Positions 35,454 through 43,334 of a stretch of DNA of 64,000 nucleotides are shown one piece after another. Source of the stretch: Jeotgalicoccus sp036782755. GTDB lineage: Bacteria > Bacillota > Bacilli > Staphylococcales > Salinicoccaceae. Within the stretch, counting starts at the first letter, position 1; each line of letters begins with the position of its first letter. Location: positions 1 to 64,000 of the forward strand of contig DAIPYL010000001.1 in the NCBI GenBank assembly GCA_036782755.1, given 5' to 3'. A model generated the notes under the pieces. That model ran no database searches. It was not told the origin of the DNA and was given only the letters and a program-made list of their open reading frames with translations. Made by a program: the position numbers and the translations under genes.

Positions 35454-36446
35454 TTGAAAGAGCTGGCTGAATCAATTATTAAAGATGCATATGACAGCGG
35501 CGCAAGTGATATTCATATTACGTTTGAAAAAAACGGAGGTTCGGTTAAAAAACGGGTTCGCGGAAAGATGGTGCATGTGCGCACACTGGAACCGGATATG
35601 CTGAAACGGCTGATCAACTATTTAAAGTTCATTGCAGAACTGGATATTAACGAACACAAAGTGCCGCAAAGCGGCAGAACTGATTTTTATATCGATGAGC
35701 TGCTGTGCAATATACGCGTCAGTACACTTCCGCTCACGATTATGAAAGAGATAACAGTCATCAGACTGCTGAACACCAGTGCAGGAAAATCTTCCGCAGG
35801 TCTTTTTTATAAAGATGAAGATTATAATTTCCTGTCGTCCTATATGAAGTTATCGCAGGGACTGATTCTGTTCACCGGTCCGACAGGGTCGGGAAAAAGT
35901 ACCGTTATGTACAGGCTCGCAGCGGATGCGGTTGCGGAAGGGTCACGACAGATTATCAGTATCGAAGACCCGGTTGAATTCGATATCGACGGTCTCGTGC
36001 AGGTTGAAATTAACGATAAGGCGAATCTGAGCTATGCGCCGCTGATCAGGGGAGTGCTCCGCTGTGACCCCGATATTATTATGTTCGGTGAAATCAGGGA
36101 CAGAGTTATCGCTGAAGAACTTTTGAAAACAAGTTTGTCCGGACATCTGGTGCTGAGCACCTTCCACAGCAAAAATGCGCTGAGCACGCTGACACGGCTG
36201 AAAGATTACGGCTTATACAAAGAAGAGATGGCCGAGAGCATTTCGCTTATCGTCAATCAGCGGCTGATTCATGCGGACAGAGGTTCGTTTATCGTGTATG
36301 AATATCTGGACAGAGCAATGATTCAGGCGTATTTAAACGGTGATGCTGTAAATTACACAACGATTCAAGATAAGCTTCTTGAACTGTATCAGGAAGGAGC
36401 GCTGACAGATGAAGAATATAAACATTACAATCGGTCCTTCCAATAA
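35454..36446 (+). CDS. comGA: Competence ATPase ComGA
   Basis: GspE/PilB-type secretion ATPase that powers the competence pseudopilus on the cytoplasmic face. It has 330 residues from the TTG at 35454, which follows TAGGAGGTG at 7 nt. A longer frame back to 35346 runs through the K-boxes and is unlikely. Walker A is GPTGSGKS (about residue 143), with Asp-box IEDPVEFD and Walker B region DPDIIMFGEIRD. It overlaps comGB by 38 nt. Confidence 0.94.
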   Translation: MKELAESIIKDAYDSGASDIHITFEKNGGSVKKRVRGKMVHVRTLEPDMLKRLINYLKFIAELDINEHKVPQSGRTDFYIDELLCNIRVSTLPLTIMKEITVIRLLNTSAGKSSAGLFYKDEDYNFLSSYMKLSQGLILFTGPTGSGKSTVMYRLAADAVAEGSRQIISIEDPVEFDIDGLVQVEINDKANLSYAPLIRGVLRCDPDIIMFGEIRDRVIAEELLKTSLSGHLVLSTFHSKNALSTLTRLKDYGLYKEEMAESISLIVNQRLIHADRGSFIVYEYLDRAMIQAYLNGDAVNYTTIQDKLLELYQEGALTDEEYKHYNRSFQ

Positions 36447-37464
36447 GCTTGGTAAATACGATGCTCATTTCCTGCTGAAACTCGGAGGGCTCTTAAGAAA
36501 CGGTTTTACGATGCAGCAGGCATTAATATTTCTGACTGAACAGTATGAAGTTATAAAGCAGCAGGACAGAAAGAAACTGCTCGAACTGATTAACAGCGGC
36601 GCATCCTTAAGTGCCGTGCTCAAACATCTCGGCTTTTCAAAGTCCATTATTATGCAGGTATCATTTGCCGAAATTCACGGTGAGATCATTTCAAATCTGG
36701 AACAGTCCGGAGAATATTTAACCACGCGCCGGCAGACGGTGCAGAAACTTATTAAAACACTCCAGTACCCGCTTGTGCTGGTTGCAATTTTTATCATTAT
36801 GCTCGTGTTATTGAACTACACAGTAATTCCCCAGTTTAACGAGCTGTACAGTGCCATGCAGGCGGATAAAACAATGCTTGTGCACATACTGACACTGATA
36901 CTTAATTATCTTCCTTATGCGGCTTTAGCCGTCACGGCTGCTGTATTTCTCAGCGGTCTGGCAATACTCGTAATCGTAAATATTAAAAACACGGCATTGG
37001 CAGCAAAACTGCTGTTAAAAATTCCGGTCGTTAAAACGTACTTTAAATATTACGTCACTTACCGCTTCTCAAGGGAATTCGGCTACTTTTTAAATAATGG
37101 TCTCGAAGTAAAAGAAATTATACTGCTGTTCAAAACACAGACGATTAACCGTTACTTAAGTCTCGCAGCACAGATAATCGAAACCGAGCTGCTTTACGGC
37201 ACGTCGCTCGGAGATGCCATCGAGGAACTGGACATGCTCGACAGACGCCTCGCCGTATTCGTCAATCACGGAGAATACAACAGCAACGTCGGCCGCGAAC
37301 TGATTATTTACAGCGAATATTCTCTTGAGAATATCATTATAAAAATTGAAAGCTTTACGAAGAAAATACAGCCTGTCATATTTCTGATTCTCGGGCTGTT
37401 AATTGTGTGCCTGTATTTAGTAATAGTTTTACCGATTTTCAATATGATGAGTAATTTAAACTAG
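36409..37464 (+). CDS. comGB: Competence platform protein ComGB
   Basis: GspF/PilC-like inner-membrane platform of the DNA-uptake pseudopilus, 351 residues. Two duplicated cytoplasmic helical domains lie before three hydrophobic segments (about residues 120-145, 165-190 and 320-345). AAGGAG lies 9 nt before the ATG inside the end of comGA. The family call rests on layout and operon position. Confidence 0.92.
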   Translation: MKNINITIGPSNKLGKYDAHFLLKLGGLLRNGFTMQQALIFLTEQYEVIKQQDRKKLLELINSGASLSAVLKHLGFSKSIIMQVSFAEIHGEIISNLEQSGEYLTTRRQTVQKLIKTLQYPLVLVAIFIIMLVLLNYTVIPQFNELYSAMQADKTMLVHILTLILNYLPYAALAVTAAVFLSGLAILVIVNIKNTALAAKLLLKIPVVKTYFKYYVTYRFSREFGYFLNNGLEVKEIILLFKTQTINRYLSLAAQIIETELLYGTSLGDAIEELDMLDRRLAVFVNHGEYNSNVGRELIIYSEYSLENIIIKIESFTKKIQPVIFLILGLLIVCLYLVIVLPIFNMMSNLN

Positions 37465-37476
37465 GAGGAATTAATT

Positions 37477-37800
37477 ATGAGAAAAACAATTAACCGTAAA
37501 TTTAAAAACAATGAAGAAGGTTTTACACTGATTGAAATGCTGCTGGTGCTTCTCGTTATATCAGTGCTGATCATTCTTATTATTCCGAATATCGCGGCAC
37601 AGAGCCGCAATGTCCAGGATACAGGCTGTGAGGCTCAGGTGCGTATGGTCCAGAGCCAGATCGAGGCATATACGCTGAATGAAGGCGGCACGCCTGCAAC
37701 AATTCAGGAGCTTGTACCCGATTACTTAACAGCTGAACAGGTCAGCTGCCAAAACGGTGATTCAATTACGATAACTAATGGCGAAGCAACGAGGCAGTAG
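37477..37800 (+). CDS. comGC: Major pseudopilin ComGC
   Basis: Main structural subunit of the competence pilus, 107 residues. The type IV prepilin signal is basic and then G/FTLIEMLLVLL (cleavage after Gly15), followed by a hydrophobic helix. The two cysteines CEAQ and VSCQ can form the disulfide typical of ComGC. AGGAGG precedes the ATG. Processing requires ComC, which is not in the window. Confidence 0.95.
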   Translation: MRKTINRKFKNNEEGFTLIEMLLVLLVISVLIILIIPNIAAQSRNVQDTGCEAQVRMVQSQIEAYTLNEGGTPATIQELVPDYLTAEQVSCQNGDSITITNGEATRQ

Positions 37801-38209
37801 CGGTTTTACCATGATGGAGATGATGCTGACTTTACTGCTGGTCAGCATTATTCTGTCATTGTCCGTGCCGCACTTACCTGTGTACCGGCAAAACGACACC
37901 AGTGAGGAAATCAAAACAATCAGCTATGTATTTCAGGGCGCCCAGATGCATGCAATGGCAAAAGGCAAAACATATACAGTGTTTATGGATTACGATAACC
38001 AGTCAATTACTGTACAGGATAAAGAGCGTAAACAAATATCAAACTACGAACTGAAAGTATGCCGGCTGAAGGAGTACGGCATGAGTCAGTTTTCTTACAG
38101 ACCAAACGGGGATACGAGCGGTTTCGGCACTGTGCAGTTTTTATGCAAAGACAAGACGGTCAAATTTGTGTTTCAGATTGTAAAAGGGAGGTTCCGAATT
38201 GAACAATGA
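37778..38209 (+). CDS. comGD: Minor pseudopilin ComGD
   Basis: Prepilin-like protein of 143 residues with leader MAKQRGSSG/FTMMEMMLTLLL and a soluble C-terminal domain with two cysteines. It overlaps comGC by 23 nt. No strong ribosome site is visible, so expression probably depends on coupling. The assignment rests on the prepilin motif and its place in the operon. Confidence 0.9.
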   Translation: MAKQRGSSGFTMMEMMLTLLLVSIILSLSVPHLPVYRQNDTSEEIKTISYVFQGAQMHAMAKGKTYTVFMDYDNQSITVQDKERKQISNYELKVCRLKEYGMSQFSYRPNGDTSGFGTVQFLCKDKTVKFVFQIVKGRFRIEQ

Positions 38210-38456
38210 CGGATTTCTGCTGTATGACAGCCTGCTCGCTATCGTTATATTTACTGCAATTGTATTAATGCTGCCGGGAATTTTTTATATTATATCAGCG
38301 GATGAGTTAAGCACGGAGCAGCTTAACGTCTATCGTGAACTGTATATCATGAGCACACGGTATGACTCAGCTGAAGATTATATACAGGCAGCTCAAAAAT
38401 TCTTTGACGGAACGGGGATGCCATGTGATGAACGTCTCAAAAAAATATGCGGCTGA
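38199..38456 (+). CDS. comGE: Minor pseudopilin ComGE
   Basis: Short prepilin-like protein of 85 residues beginning MNNDG/FLLYDSLLAIVIF. The start is TTG at 38199 after GGGAGG, overlapping comGD by 11 nt. The C-terminal half has two cysteines (MPCDERLKKIC). It is shorter and more diverged than the pilins before it. Confidence 0.85.
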   Translation: MNNDGFLLYDSLLAIVIFTAIVLMLPGIFYIISADELSTEQLNVYRELYIMSTRYDSAEDYIQAAQKFFDGTGMPCDERLKKICG

Positions 38457-38838
38457 CGGGTTCAGCTATATGGAGATACTGCTGTCTTTAATGACAGCCG
38501 GCTTAATTATGGCAGCAATGCCGAACATCATGATGATGTTTCAGTCACTTACCCTCCATGAGGATTATTACGACACCGATATATTCACTCTGGATATAAT
38601 AGAAACTTACAAAGCAGCTGAAGAGATAAAGATTATCGGACGCTCGATTAATTTCACGACTGACAGCGGAGAAGTTTCATACCGTTTTGCTGACGGCCGG
38701 ATTATTAAAAGTATTAACGGGGACGGCTTTGTCACTCTGATGTATAACATCGGGGAATTTATCATTACAGAAAAAGATAAAACGATTATTCTCAAACTGA
38801 AAGGAGCAGCGAATGAAACATTTACCTTCAGGCAATGA
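38428..38838 (+). CDS. comGF: Minor pseudopilin ComGF
   Basis: Protein of 136 residues with leader MNVSKKYAADG/FSYMEILLSLM, a hydrophobic helix and a beta-rich C-terminal domain typical of ComGF. ATG 38428 follows GGGGA; a GTG one codon upstream is equally possible. The frame extends further upstream without a site, so I exclude that part. It overlaps comGE by 29 nt. Confidence 0.88.
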   Translation: MNVSKKYAADGFSYMEILLSLMTAGLIMAAMPNIMMMFQSLTLHEDYYDTDIFTLDIIETYKAAEEIKIIGRSINFTTDSGEVSYRFADGRIIKSINGDGFVTLMYNIGEFIITEKDKTIILKLKGAANETFTFRQ

Positions 38839-38986
38839 CGGGTTTTTCAGTGTGTCGGTATACTTTTTACTTATATATTTAATCGGGGTATACTATCATT
38901 ACTTTAACAGGTTTCAGCTGATACTCGATATCCGCATGAATTTAATTGAAATCTATATTTCAAGAATATATCAAATAATAAATTAG
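38813..38986 (+). CDS. ComGG-like small pseudopilin
   Basis: Short gene of 57 codons at the comGG position. It starts MKHLPSGNDG/FFSVSVYFLL, with the Gly-Phe junction and hydrophobic stretch of the other minor pilins, then an amphipathic segment. AAGGAG lies 6 nt before the ATG and it overlaps comGF by 26 nt. It is shorter than Bacillus ComGG. It is likely a real reduced ComGG, judged by its ribosome site and position. Confidence 0.7.
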   Translation: MKHLPSGNDGFFSVSVYFLLIYLIGVYYHYFNRFQLILDIRMNLIEIYISRIYQIIN

Positions 38987-38998
38987 GTGAACAGACAT

Positions 38999-39499
38999 AT
39001 GATATTAATCGGTTTTATGGGCTGCGGAAAAACGACAATTGCACACGAACTTGGTAAAACATTGAACAAAGAAGTTATCGATCTCGATGCTGTGATTCCT
39101 GTAATCGCAGGACAGACGATTCCTGAGATTTTTGCAGCTGAAGGGGAAGCGGCATTCAGGGAATATGAATTCCGCGCACTTAAAGAAACGCTTGAAAAAG
39201 ATGTCATTATCGCGACCGGCGGCGGGGTAGTGACTTACGGTAAATCGTACGATGTATTAAACGGGCTGTCCGGCAGACCGGTATTTTTCTTAAACGCGCC
39301 GTTTGAAGATTTATACAAACGGATTCAGCAGGATGAAAACCGCCCGCTCGGAAATCAGGACATTGAAAAAGTCCGCGAGCTTTACAATTCGAGACTGGAT
39401 AAATATTCTGCACTTGCCGACAGGGAAGTCAGCACCTCGCAGACAGTCGAAAAAACAGCCGCTGAAATCATCGGCTATATGGATAGTGCGAAACTTTAG
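38999..39499 (+). CDS. aroK: Shikimate kinase
   Basis: Phosphorylates shikimate in aromatic amino acid synthesis. It has 166 residues. The P-loop GFMGCGKTT lies at the N-terminus, the shikimate-site Asp in DLDAVI, and GGGVV in the middle. ATG 38999 after AGGTGA is preferred to a GTG 12 nt upstream that overlaps the ribosome site. It sits between comG and gcvT, as in Staphylococcus. Confidence 0.94.
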   Translation: MILIGFMGCGKTTIAHELGKTLNKEVIDLDAVIPVIAGQTIPEIFAAEGEAAFREYEFRALKETLEKDVIIATGGGVVTYGKSYDVLNGLSGRPVFFLNAPFEDLYKRIQQDENRPLGNQDIEKVRELYNSRLDKYSALADREVSTSQTVEKTAAEIIGYMDSAKL

Positions 39500-39514
39500 C
39501 TGTGAGTAATCAGC

Positions 39515-39544
39515 TTGCCATTTTAAATTAATTATGAGTATAAT
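39515..39544 (+). promoter_or_regulatory. gcvT promoter
   Basis: TTGCCA (39515-39520), 18 nt and a consensus TATAAT (39539-39544) lie 34 nt ahead of the riboswitch P1 stem. Confidence 0.65.
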
Positions 39545-39577
39545 GTATACGGATTCAAAAGACAGTTACGGATGAAT

Positions 39578-39714
39578 AATACTGGAGAGAACGCATCTAT
39601 TGCGTCGCCGAAGGAGCAAACCGATTCCGGTGAATCTCTCAGGCAAAAGGACAGTATTGCGACGTAATCCTGAAGATTATTTCAACAGGACAGCGAGTAG
39701 TCACTGTCCTGTTT
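39578..39714 (+). promoter_or_regulatory. Glycine riboswitch, single aptamer, with terminator
   Basis: The aptamer (39578-39658) is closed by P1 AATACTG/CAGTATT. It contains GGAGAGA, the ACGCA/TGCGT hairpin, CGCCGAAGGAGCAA and TCTCTCAGGCAAAAGGAC, the core of the gcvT element. A stem AACAGGACAG/CTGTCCTGTT (39684-39712) with Ts follows as expression platform. I see only one aptamer, not the common tandem pair. Glycine probably switches gcvT on. Confidence 0.9.
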
Positions 39715-39738
39715 TATTTATTTGAGGAGGAAATTGTA

Positions 39739-40821
39739 ATGAGTGAGTTAAAAAGAACACCTTTAAACGAGTACTATCATGAGAACGGTGCTAAACTGGT
39801 CGATTTTGGCGGCTGGGAAATGCCTGTTCAATTCTCAAGCATCAAAGAAGAACACACAGCAGTAAGAGAAGATGTCGGTATTTTTGATGTCAGTCACATG
39901 GGTGAAATCCGTGTTACAGGCGCTCAGGCTGAAGAATTCTTAAACTATGCACTGACTAACGACGTTTCCAAGTTAACAGATGTAAAAGCTCAATACACTG
40001 CGCTCGCTAATGAAAAAGGCGGAGTTATCGACGACCTTGTCATTTACAAGCTCGCTGAAAATGACTACCTGCTTATTCCGAACGCAGGCAATACTGAAGA
40101 AGACTTCGAATGGCTTAAGGCAATCGAAGGATACGAGGCTGTTGTAGAAAATGTATCGGCAGATTACGGTCAGCTTGCAGTGCAGGGACCGAATGCCAGA
40201 GCTTTAGTACAGAAATTCACAGAAACTGATCTTTCCGAGCTGAAAATGTTCAACTTTGTCACAGGTGCTAAAGTTGACGGCAAAGACGTTATTATTTCAC
40301 AAAGCGGTTACACTGGAGAAGACGGATTTGAACTGTACTGCAAACCGGAAGATACACTTCATCTGTGGAAATTGTTCGTAGATAACGGTGCTGTTGAGTG
40401 CGGTCTCGGAGCACGTGATACACTGCGTCTTGAAGCAGGACTTCCACTTCACGGCCAGGACCTGTCACCTGAAATTTCACCACTTGAATCACGCATCGGA
40501 TTTGCGGTTAAAGTTGATAAAGGCGACTTCATCGGTCAGCCGGTATTAAAAGAACAAAAAGAAAATGGTATTCCGCGCCGTCTGTCTGCATTTGAAATTA
40601 CAGGCAAAGGAATCGCGCGTACGGACTACGAAGTATTCGACAGCGAAGGAAATAAAGTAGGATACGTAACAAGCGGAACGCAGTCACCAACGACTAAACG
40701 ATCAATCGGTTTCGCATTGGTAGATACGGACTTCTACGAGCTTGATAAAGAGTTTGTGATTAAAGTACGTAACAAAGAAGTACCTGCTAAATTCGTTAAA
40801 ACACCATTCCACAAAAACTAA
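39739..40821 (+). CDS. gcvT: Glycine cleavage system T protein (aminomethyltransferase)
   Basis: Transfers the aminomethyl carbon from H-protein to tetrahydrofolate in glycine cleavage. It has 360 residues. GWEMPVQF and DVSHMGEIRV at the N-terminus, QSGYTGEDGFELYC and GLGARDTLRLEAGLPLHGQDL are family motifs. GAGGAGG precedes the ATG. In Bacillus and Staphylococcus gcvPA and gcvPB follow, but here they are missing and a repeat-filled convergent spacer follows. Confidence 0.96.
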   Translation: MSELKRTPLNEYYHENGAKLVDFGGWEMPVQFSSIKEEHTAVREDVGIFDVSHMGEIRVTGAQAEEFLNYALTNDVSKLTDVKAQYTALANEKGGVIDDLVIYKLAENDYLLIPNAGNTEEDFEWLKAIEGYEAVVENVSADYGQLAVQGPNARALVQKFTETDLSELKMFNFVTGAKVDGKDVIISQSGYTGEDGFELYCKPEDTLHLWKLFVDNGAVECGLGARDTLRLEAGLPLHGQDLSPEISPLESRIGFAVKVDKGDFIGQPVLKEQKENGIPRRLSAFEITGKGIARTDYEVFDSEGNKVGYVTSGTQSPTTKRSIGFALVDTDFYELDKEFVIKVRNKEVPAKFVKTPFHKN

Positions 40822-40839
40822 TTAAATTTAATTTTTAAA

Positions 40840-40870
40840 TCCTGCGGCATTTGATGCTGCAGGGTTTTTT
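40840..40870 (+). terminator. gcvT terminator
   Basis: The stem CCTGC-GCAT/ATGC-GCAGG is followed by six Ts, directly after gcvT. Confidence 0.85.
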
Positions 40871-40899
40871 GTTATAGGGAGGGGAATGGGGGCGAGCTC

Positions 40900-41053
40900 A
40901 TTGAGACGAAAACGGATAATCATCTCATCGTGAACGCTACATTGAGTCGTATATACTTTATCGTCTCATAGTGACATGTTCATTGAGAAGCTGGGAGCTA
41001 TTCTTACCAATGAAGACTCCACATTGAGCCGAATAGCTGTATTTGTCTCATCG
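40900..41053. repeat. Block C of degenerate hairpin repeats (gcvT/rhodanese convergent spacer)
   Basis: Four consecutive imperfect inverted repeats occur: TGAGACGA/TCATCTCA (40902-40928), TGAGTCG/CGTCTCA (40943-40968), CATTGAGAA/TTCTTACCAATG (40981-41012) and TGAGCCGAATA/TATTTGTCTCA (41025-41050). Each arm opens with CATTGAG and most close with CTCAT. The spacer is 284 nt long and holds no gene. Confidence 0.78.
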
Positions 41054-41060
41054 ACAGCAC

Positions 41061-41094
41061 AAAAAAGCACCTGACCATTTCCGGTCAGGTGCAC
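41061..41094 (-). terminator. Terminator of the rhodanese cluster
   Basis: The stem GCACCTGACC/GGTCAGGTGC is followed by six Ts on the reverse strand. Confidence 0.85.
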
Positions 41095-41105
41095 TCATTA
41101 TAAGT

Positions 41106-41492
41106 TTAACGGTTTTTTGATTTAATCTTGCCTGTCCATTTAGCAATTCCCTGCTTCAGAACGTTGATGTCTTTATGGCCGTCTTTTTTCAGCATACGTG
41201 CTGCACGGAGTGCTGTACGTCCATTTTGATCGTATAAATAAACGGCTTTATCTTTACGGATTCCGCCTTTTTTCATTTGGAATGTCGAGATTGGCATGTT
41301 TCTTGCTCCAAGAATATGACCGTGTTCGAATTGTGCTTTCTCGCGTAAATCAATCAGCTGCACTTTACGCAGGTCCTGATTGAATTCCGTTTCAGATAAC
41401 ATGTTGACACCTCTCATACTTAAAAATGCATTTATCACCAATGCGATGATGACAACTGCCAAAATTATTAATGCAATAATCCAGCTTTCCAC
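41106..41492 (-). CDS. Rhodanese-like domain membrane protein without catalytic Cys
   Basis: Protein of 128 residues. An N-terminal membrane anchor (about residues 3-25) precedes a cytoplasmic rhodanese fold (LIDLREKAQFEHGHILGARNMPI, then YDQNGRTALRAARML). The active-site loop, normally CxxGxR, reads DQNGRT, so the catalytic cysteine is missing and sulfurtransferase activity is doubtful. Position matches Bacillus yqhL. A role as a binding module is possible. Confidence 0.88.
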   Translation of the reverse strand: MESWIIALIILAVVIIALVINAFLSMRGVNMLSETEFNQDLRKVQLIDLREKAQFEHGHILGARNMPISTFQMKKGGIRKDKAVYLYDQNGRTALRAARMLKKDGHKDINVLKQGIAKWTGKIKSKNR

Positions 41493-41519
41493 TTAAAACC
41501 TCTCCTTGTTATATATCTA

Positions 41520-41738
41520 TTATTTTTTACGGTGTTTACGTTTTGCCTTGCGCAGTGCTTTTTTATATTTTCTCTGATCTTCAGTTAAGATAAAGAAATA
41601 ATAAATGCCGTATAAAATCGCAGCAAGCACCAGCAGTAATATCAGTGAGTTCACAATCATGCCGAGCACGAGATCAAGATTCATTAAAAGCCCGATTGCT
41701 GCAACGATTAAGACGATAATTACCAAAGCTCTTTTCAC
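41520..41738 (-). CDS. Small membrane protein with basic tail
   Basis: Protein of 72 residues. Two hydrophobic segments (about residues 4-22 and 28-50) are followed by a strongly basic C-terminus rich in Lys and Arg. It is coupled to the DUF1385 gene by an ATGA overlap on the reverse strand. It resembles the small unnamed gene next to yqhQ in related genomes (YqhP position). The function is unknown. Confidence 0.75.
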   Translation of the reverse strand: MKRALVIIVLIVAAIGLLMNLDLVLGMIVNSLILLLVLAAILYGIYYFFILTEDQRKYKKALRKAKRKHRKK

Positions 41739-42643
41739 TTTTTATCACTCCCTAAAAGATGGTTGAATGAATGTATTGCCACTTCTACCTGGTCGTTTTG
41801 CGGCTGTTTTGTCGTTAAATACTGAAGCCATAAGCCCGGCAGTCCCAGAAACTTCAGCACAGGGACTTCTCTCAGCTTATTCGTCAGCTGCAGCACTTCA
41901 AATGACAGACCTAAAACAACAGGTATCAGAAGAATTCTATTAAGTACTCTCGCATAAAGCGGGTCAACCGGTACGAACATGTACACGATAAAACCGACGA
42001 GTACAGTAAACAGTATAAACGAACTTCCGCAGCGGTAGTGCAATCTTGATTCAGCCTGCACATTTTCGACCGTCAGCGGTTTATCCTGTTCAAAGCAGTT
42101 AATAACTTTATGTTCGGCTCCGTGATACTGAAACAGCCGCTTCACCATCGGTGTCAGCGACAGTATATAAATATATCCCAGCAGTATAATTAACTTAATC
42201 AGCGTTTCAAGCGCGACCTGGCCGAGTTTCCCTGTAATAATACCGGAAAACACTTCTGCTGCAAACACCGGTATTAATGTCAGTATAAATTTGCCTGTGA
42301 AGAAGGTAAGTATACCGATAATTACAGTGGAAAGCACTACTTTGGCTGTATTTTGAGAATTTTTCTCCTGTGCTATTTTATAATCTTCCGCCGGGTCCCG
42401 GTCGTAGCGGTCTGCTGCGAAATCCATATGCTTCATGCCGTAGACACTGGCTTCAAGAATTGCGATATTGCCGCGGAGCAGCGGTATTTTTTTAAGTTTG
42501 GCGAGCAGCGGTTTTTCGGGACGCGGCATTTCAAAGTAATCGATATCGCCGTTTGTCCGCCGGATGGCTGTCGACATACGGGTCTTCGACTGGAACATGA
42601 CGCCTTCAGGCACTGCCTGACCGCCGTAAATCGGTTTAGTCAT
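41735..42643 (-). CDS. DUF1385 membrane protein (YqhQ type)
   Basis: Protein of 302 residues. An N-terminal YGGQAVPEGVMFQ motif diagnostic of DUF1385 is followed by four membrane segments and the conserved FQYHGAEHKVINCFE. The function is unknown. It is transcribed with the basic small membrane gene and lies next to a lipoprotein gene on the same strand. Confidence 0.9.
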   Translation of the reverse strand: MTKPIYGGQAVPEGVMFQSKTRMSTAIRRTNGDIDYFEMPRPEKPLLAKLKKIPLLRGNIAILEASVYGMKHMDFAADRYDRDPAEDYKIAQEKNSQNTAKVVLSTVIIGILTFFTGKFILTLIPVFAAEVFSGIITGKLGQVALETLIKLIILLGYIYILSLTPMVKRLFQYHGAEHKVINCFEQDKPLTVENVQAESRLHYRCGSSFILFTVLVGFIVYMFVPVDPLYARVLNRILLIPVVLGLSFEVLQLTNKLREVPVLKFLGLPGLWLQYLTTKQPQNDQVEVAIHSFNHLLGSDKK

Positions 42644-42658
42644 TATGCTTCATTCTCT

Positions 42659-43219
42659 CTACAAGTATTCTGTCGCCGACTGCAGCCTGTCAATTGCTTC
42701 GTTAAGGAGCGCGTCGTCGTCTGCAGCCAGTGCATCAGCAATCTGGTTTACAGCTTCAGTAATTTCTTCATTGGCAAGAACAACGTTGGAATGTTCGCGT
42801 TCCAGAACTTCTGTAAGCTCCAGCTCGCCGACTGCAGTTTCATAAGTTTCAACCGTGTCAGTAATCGCATCTCGCGTTTTAACCACTTCACCGCTGTTGA
42901 CCTGATCGCCATTGCGGTAAGCGGTGATGTGTTCGTTCATTTTATTCAAATTGTCTGTAATGCCGCCTGCATATGCAGTAACAATCTCAACGTACTTTTC
43001 AACGTTTGGATTGTCGCGGTCGCGTTCGAAGTTAACGATTTGCGTTTCGAGGTTTTCCAAATGCAGAGTCAGCTGCTGATTGCGGACCTGTTCAGTCTGC
43101 AGCAATCCTTCAAGCTCGCTTTTGTACTCTTCCCGCTCGGTAAGTGACTCTTCAGGCGAGCTCTCCGAGCACCCCGCAGCAAGTAATACTAATATCATTG
43201 CAGATAGTTTAAGTTTCAT
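42659..43219 (-). CDS. Unknown helical lipoprotein
   Basis: Protein of 186 residues. The signal peptide ends in lipobox LAAGC, followed by a polar, acidic, largely helical chain with coiled-coil-like heptads (about residues 25-70). I recognise no family. AGGAGAATGTGCG lies before the ATG on the reverse strand. It is divergent from the pepP-efp-accBC unit and 15 nt from the DUF1385 gene, so may share its transcript. Confidence 0.75.
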   Translation of the reverse strand: MKLKLSAMILVLLAAGCSESSPEESLTEREEYKSELEGLLQTEQVRNQQLTLHLENLETQIVNFERDRDNPNVEKYVEIVTAYAGGITDNLNKMNEHITAYRNGDQVNSGEVVKTRDAITDTVETYETAVGELELTEVLEREHSNVVLANEEITEAVNQIADALAADDDALLNEAIDRLQSATEYL

Positions 43220-43334
43220 CGCACATTCTCCTATATTTCATTAGACTATTTTAACATGTTAGCGTTAAAATATAAAAAGAAAATGAAATAGATATTAGTT
43301 TCATGTAAAATGGTTAAGGAGAGGTGGCGGAGAA

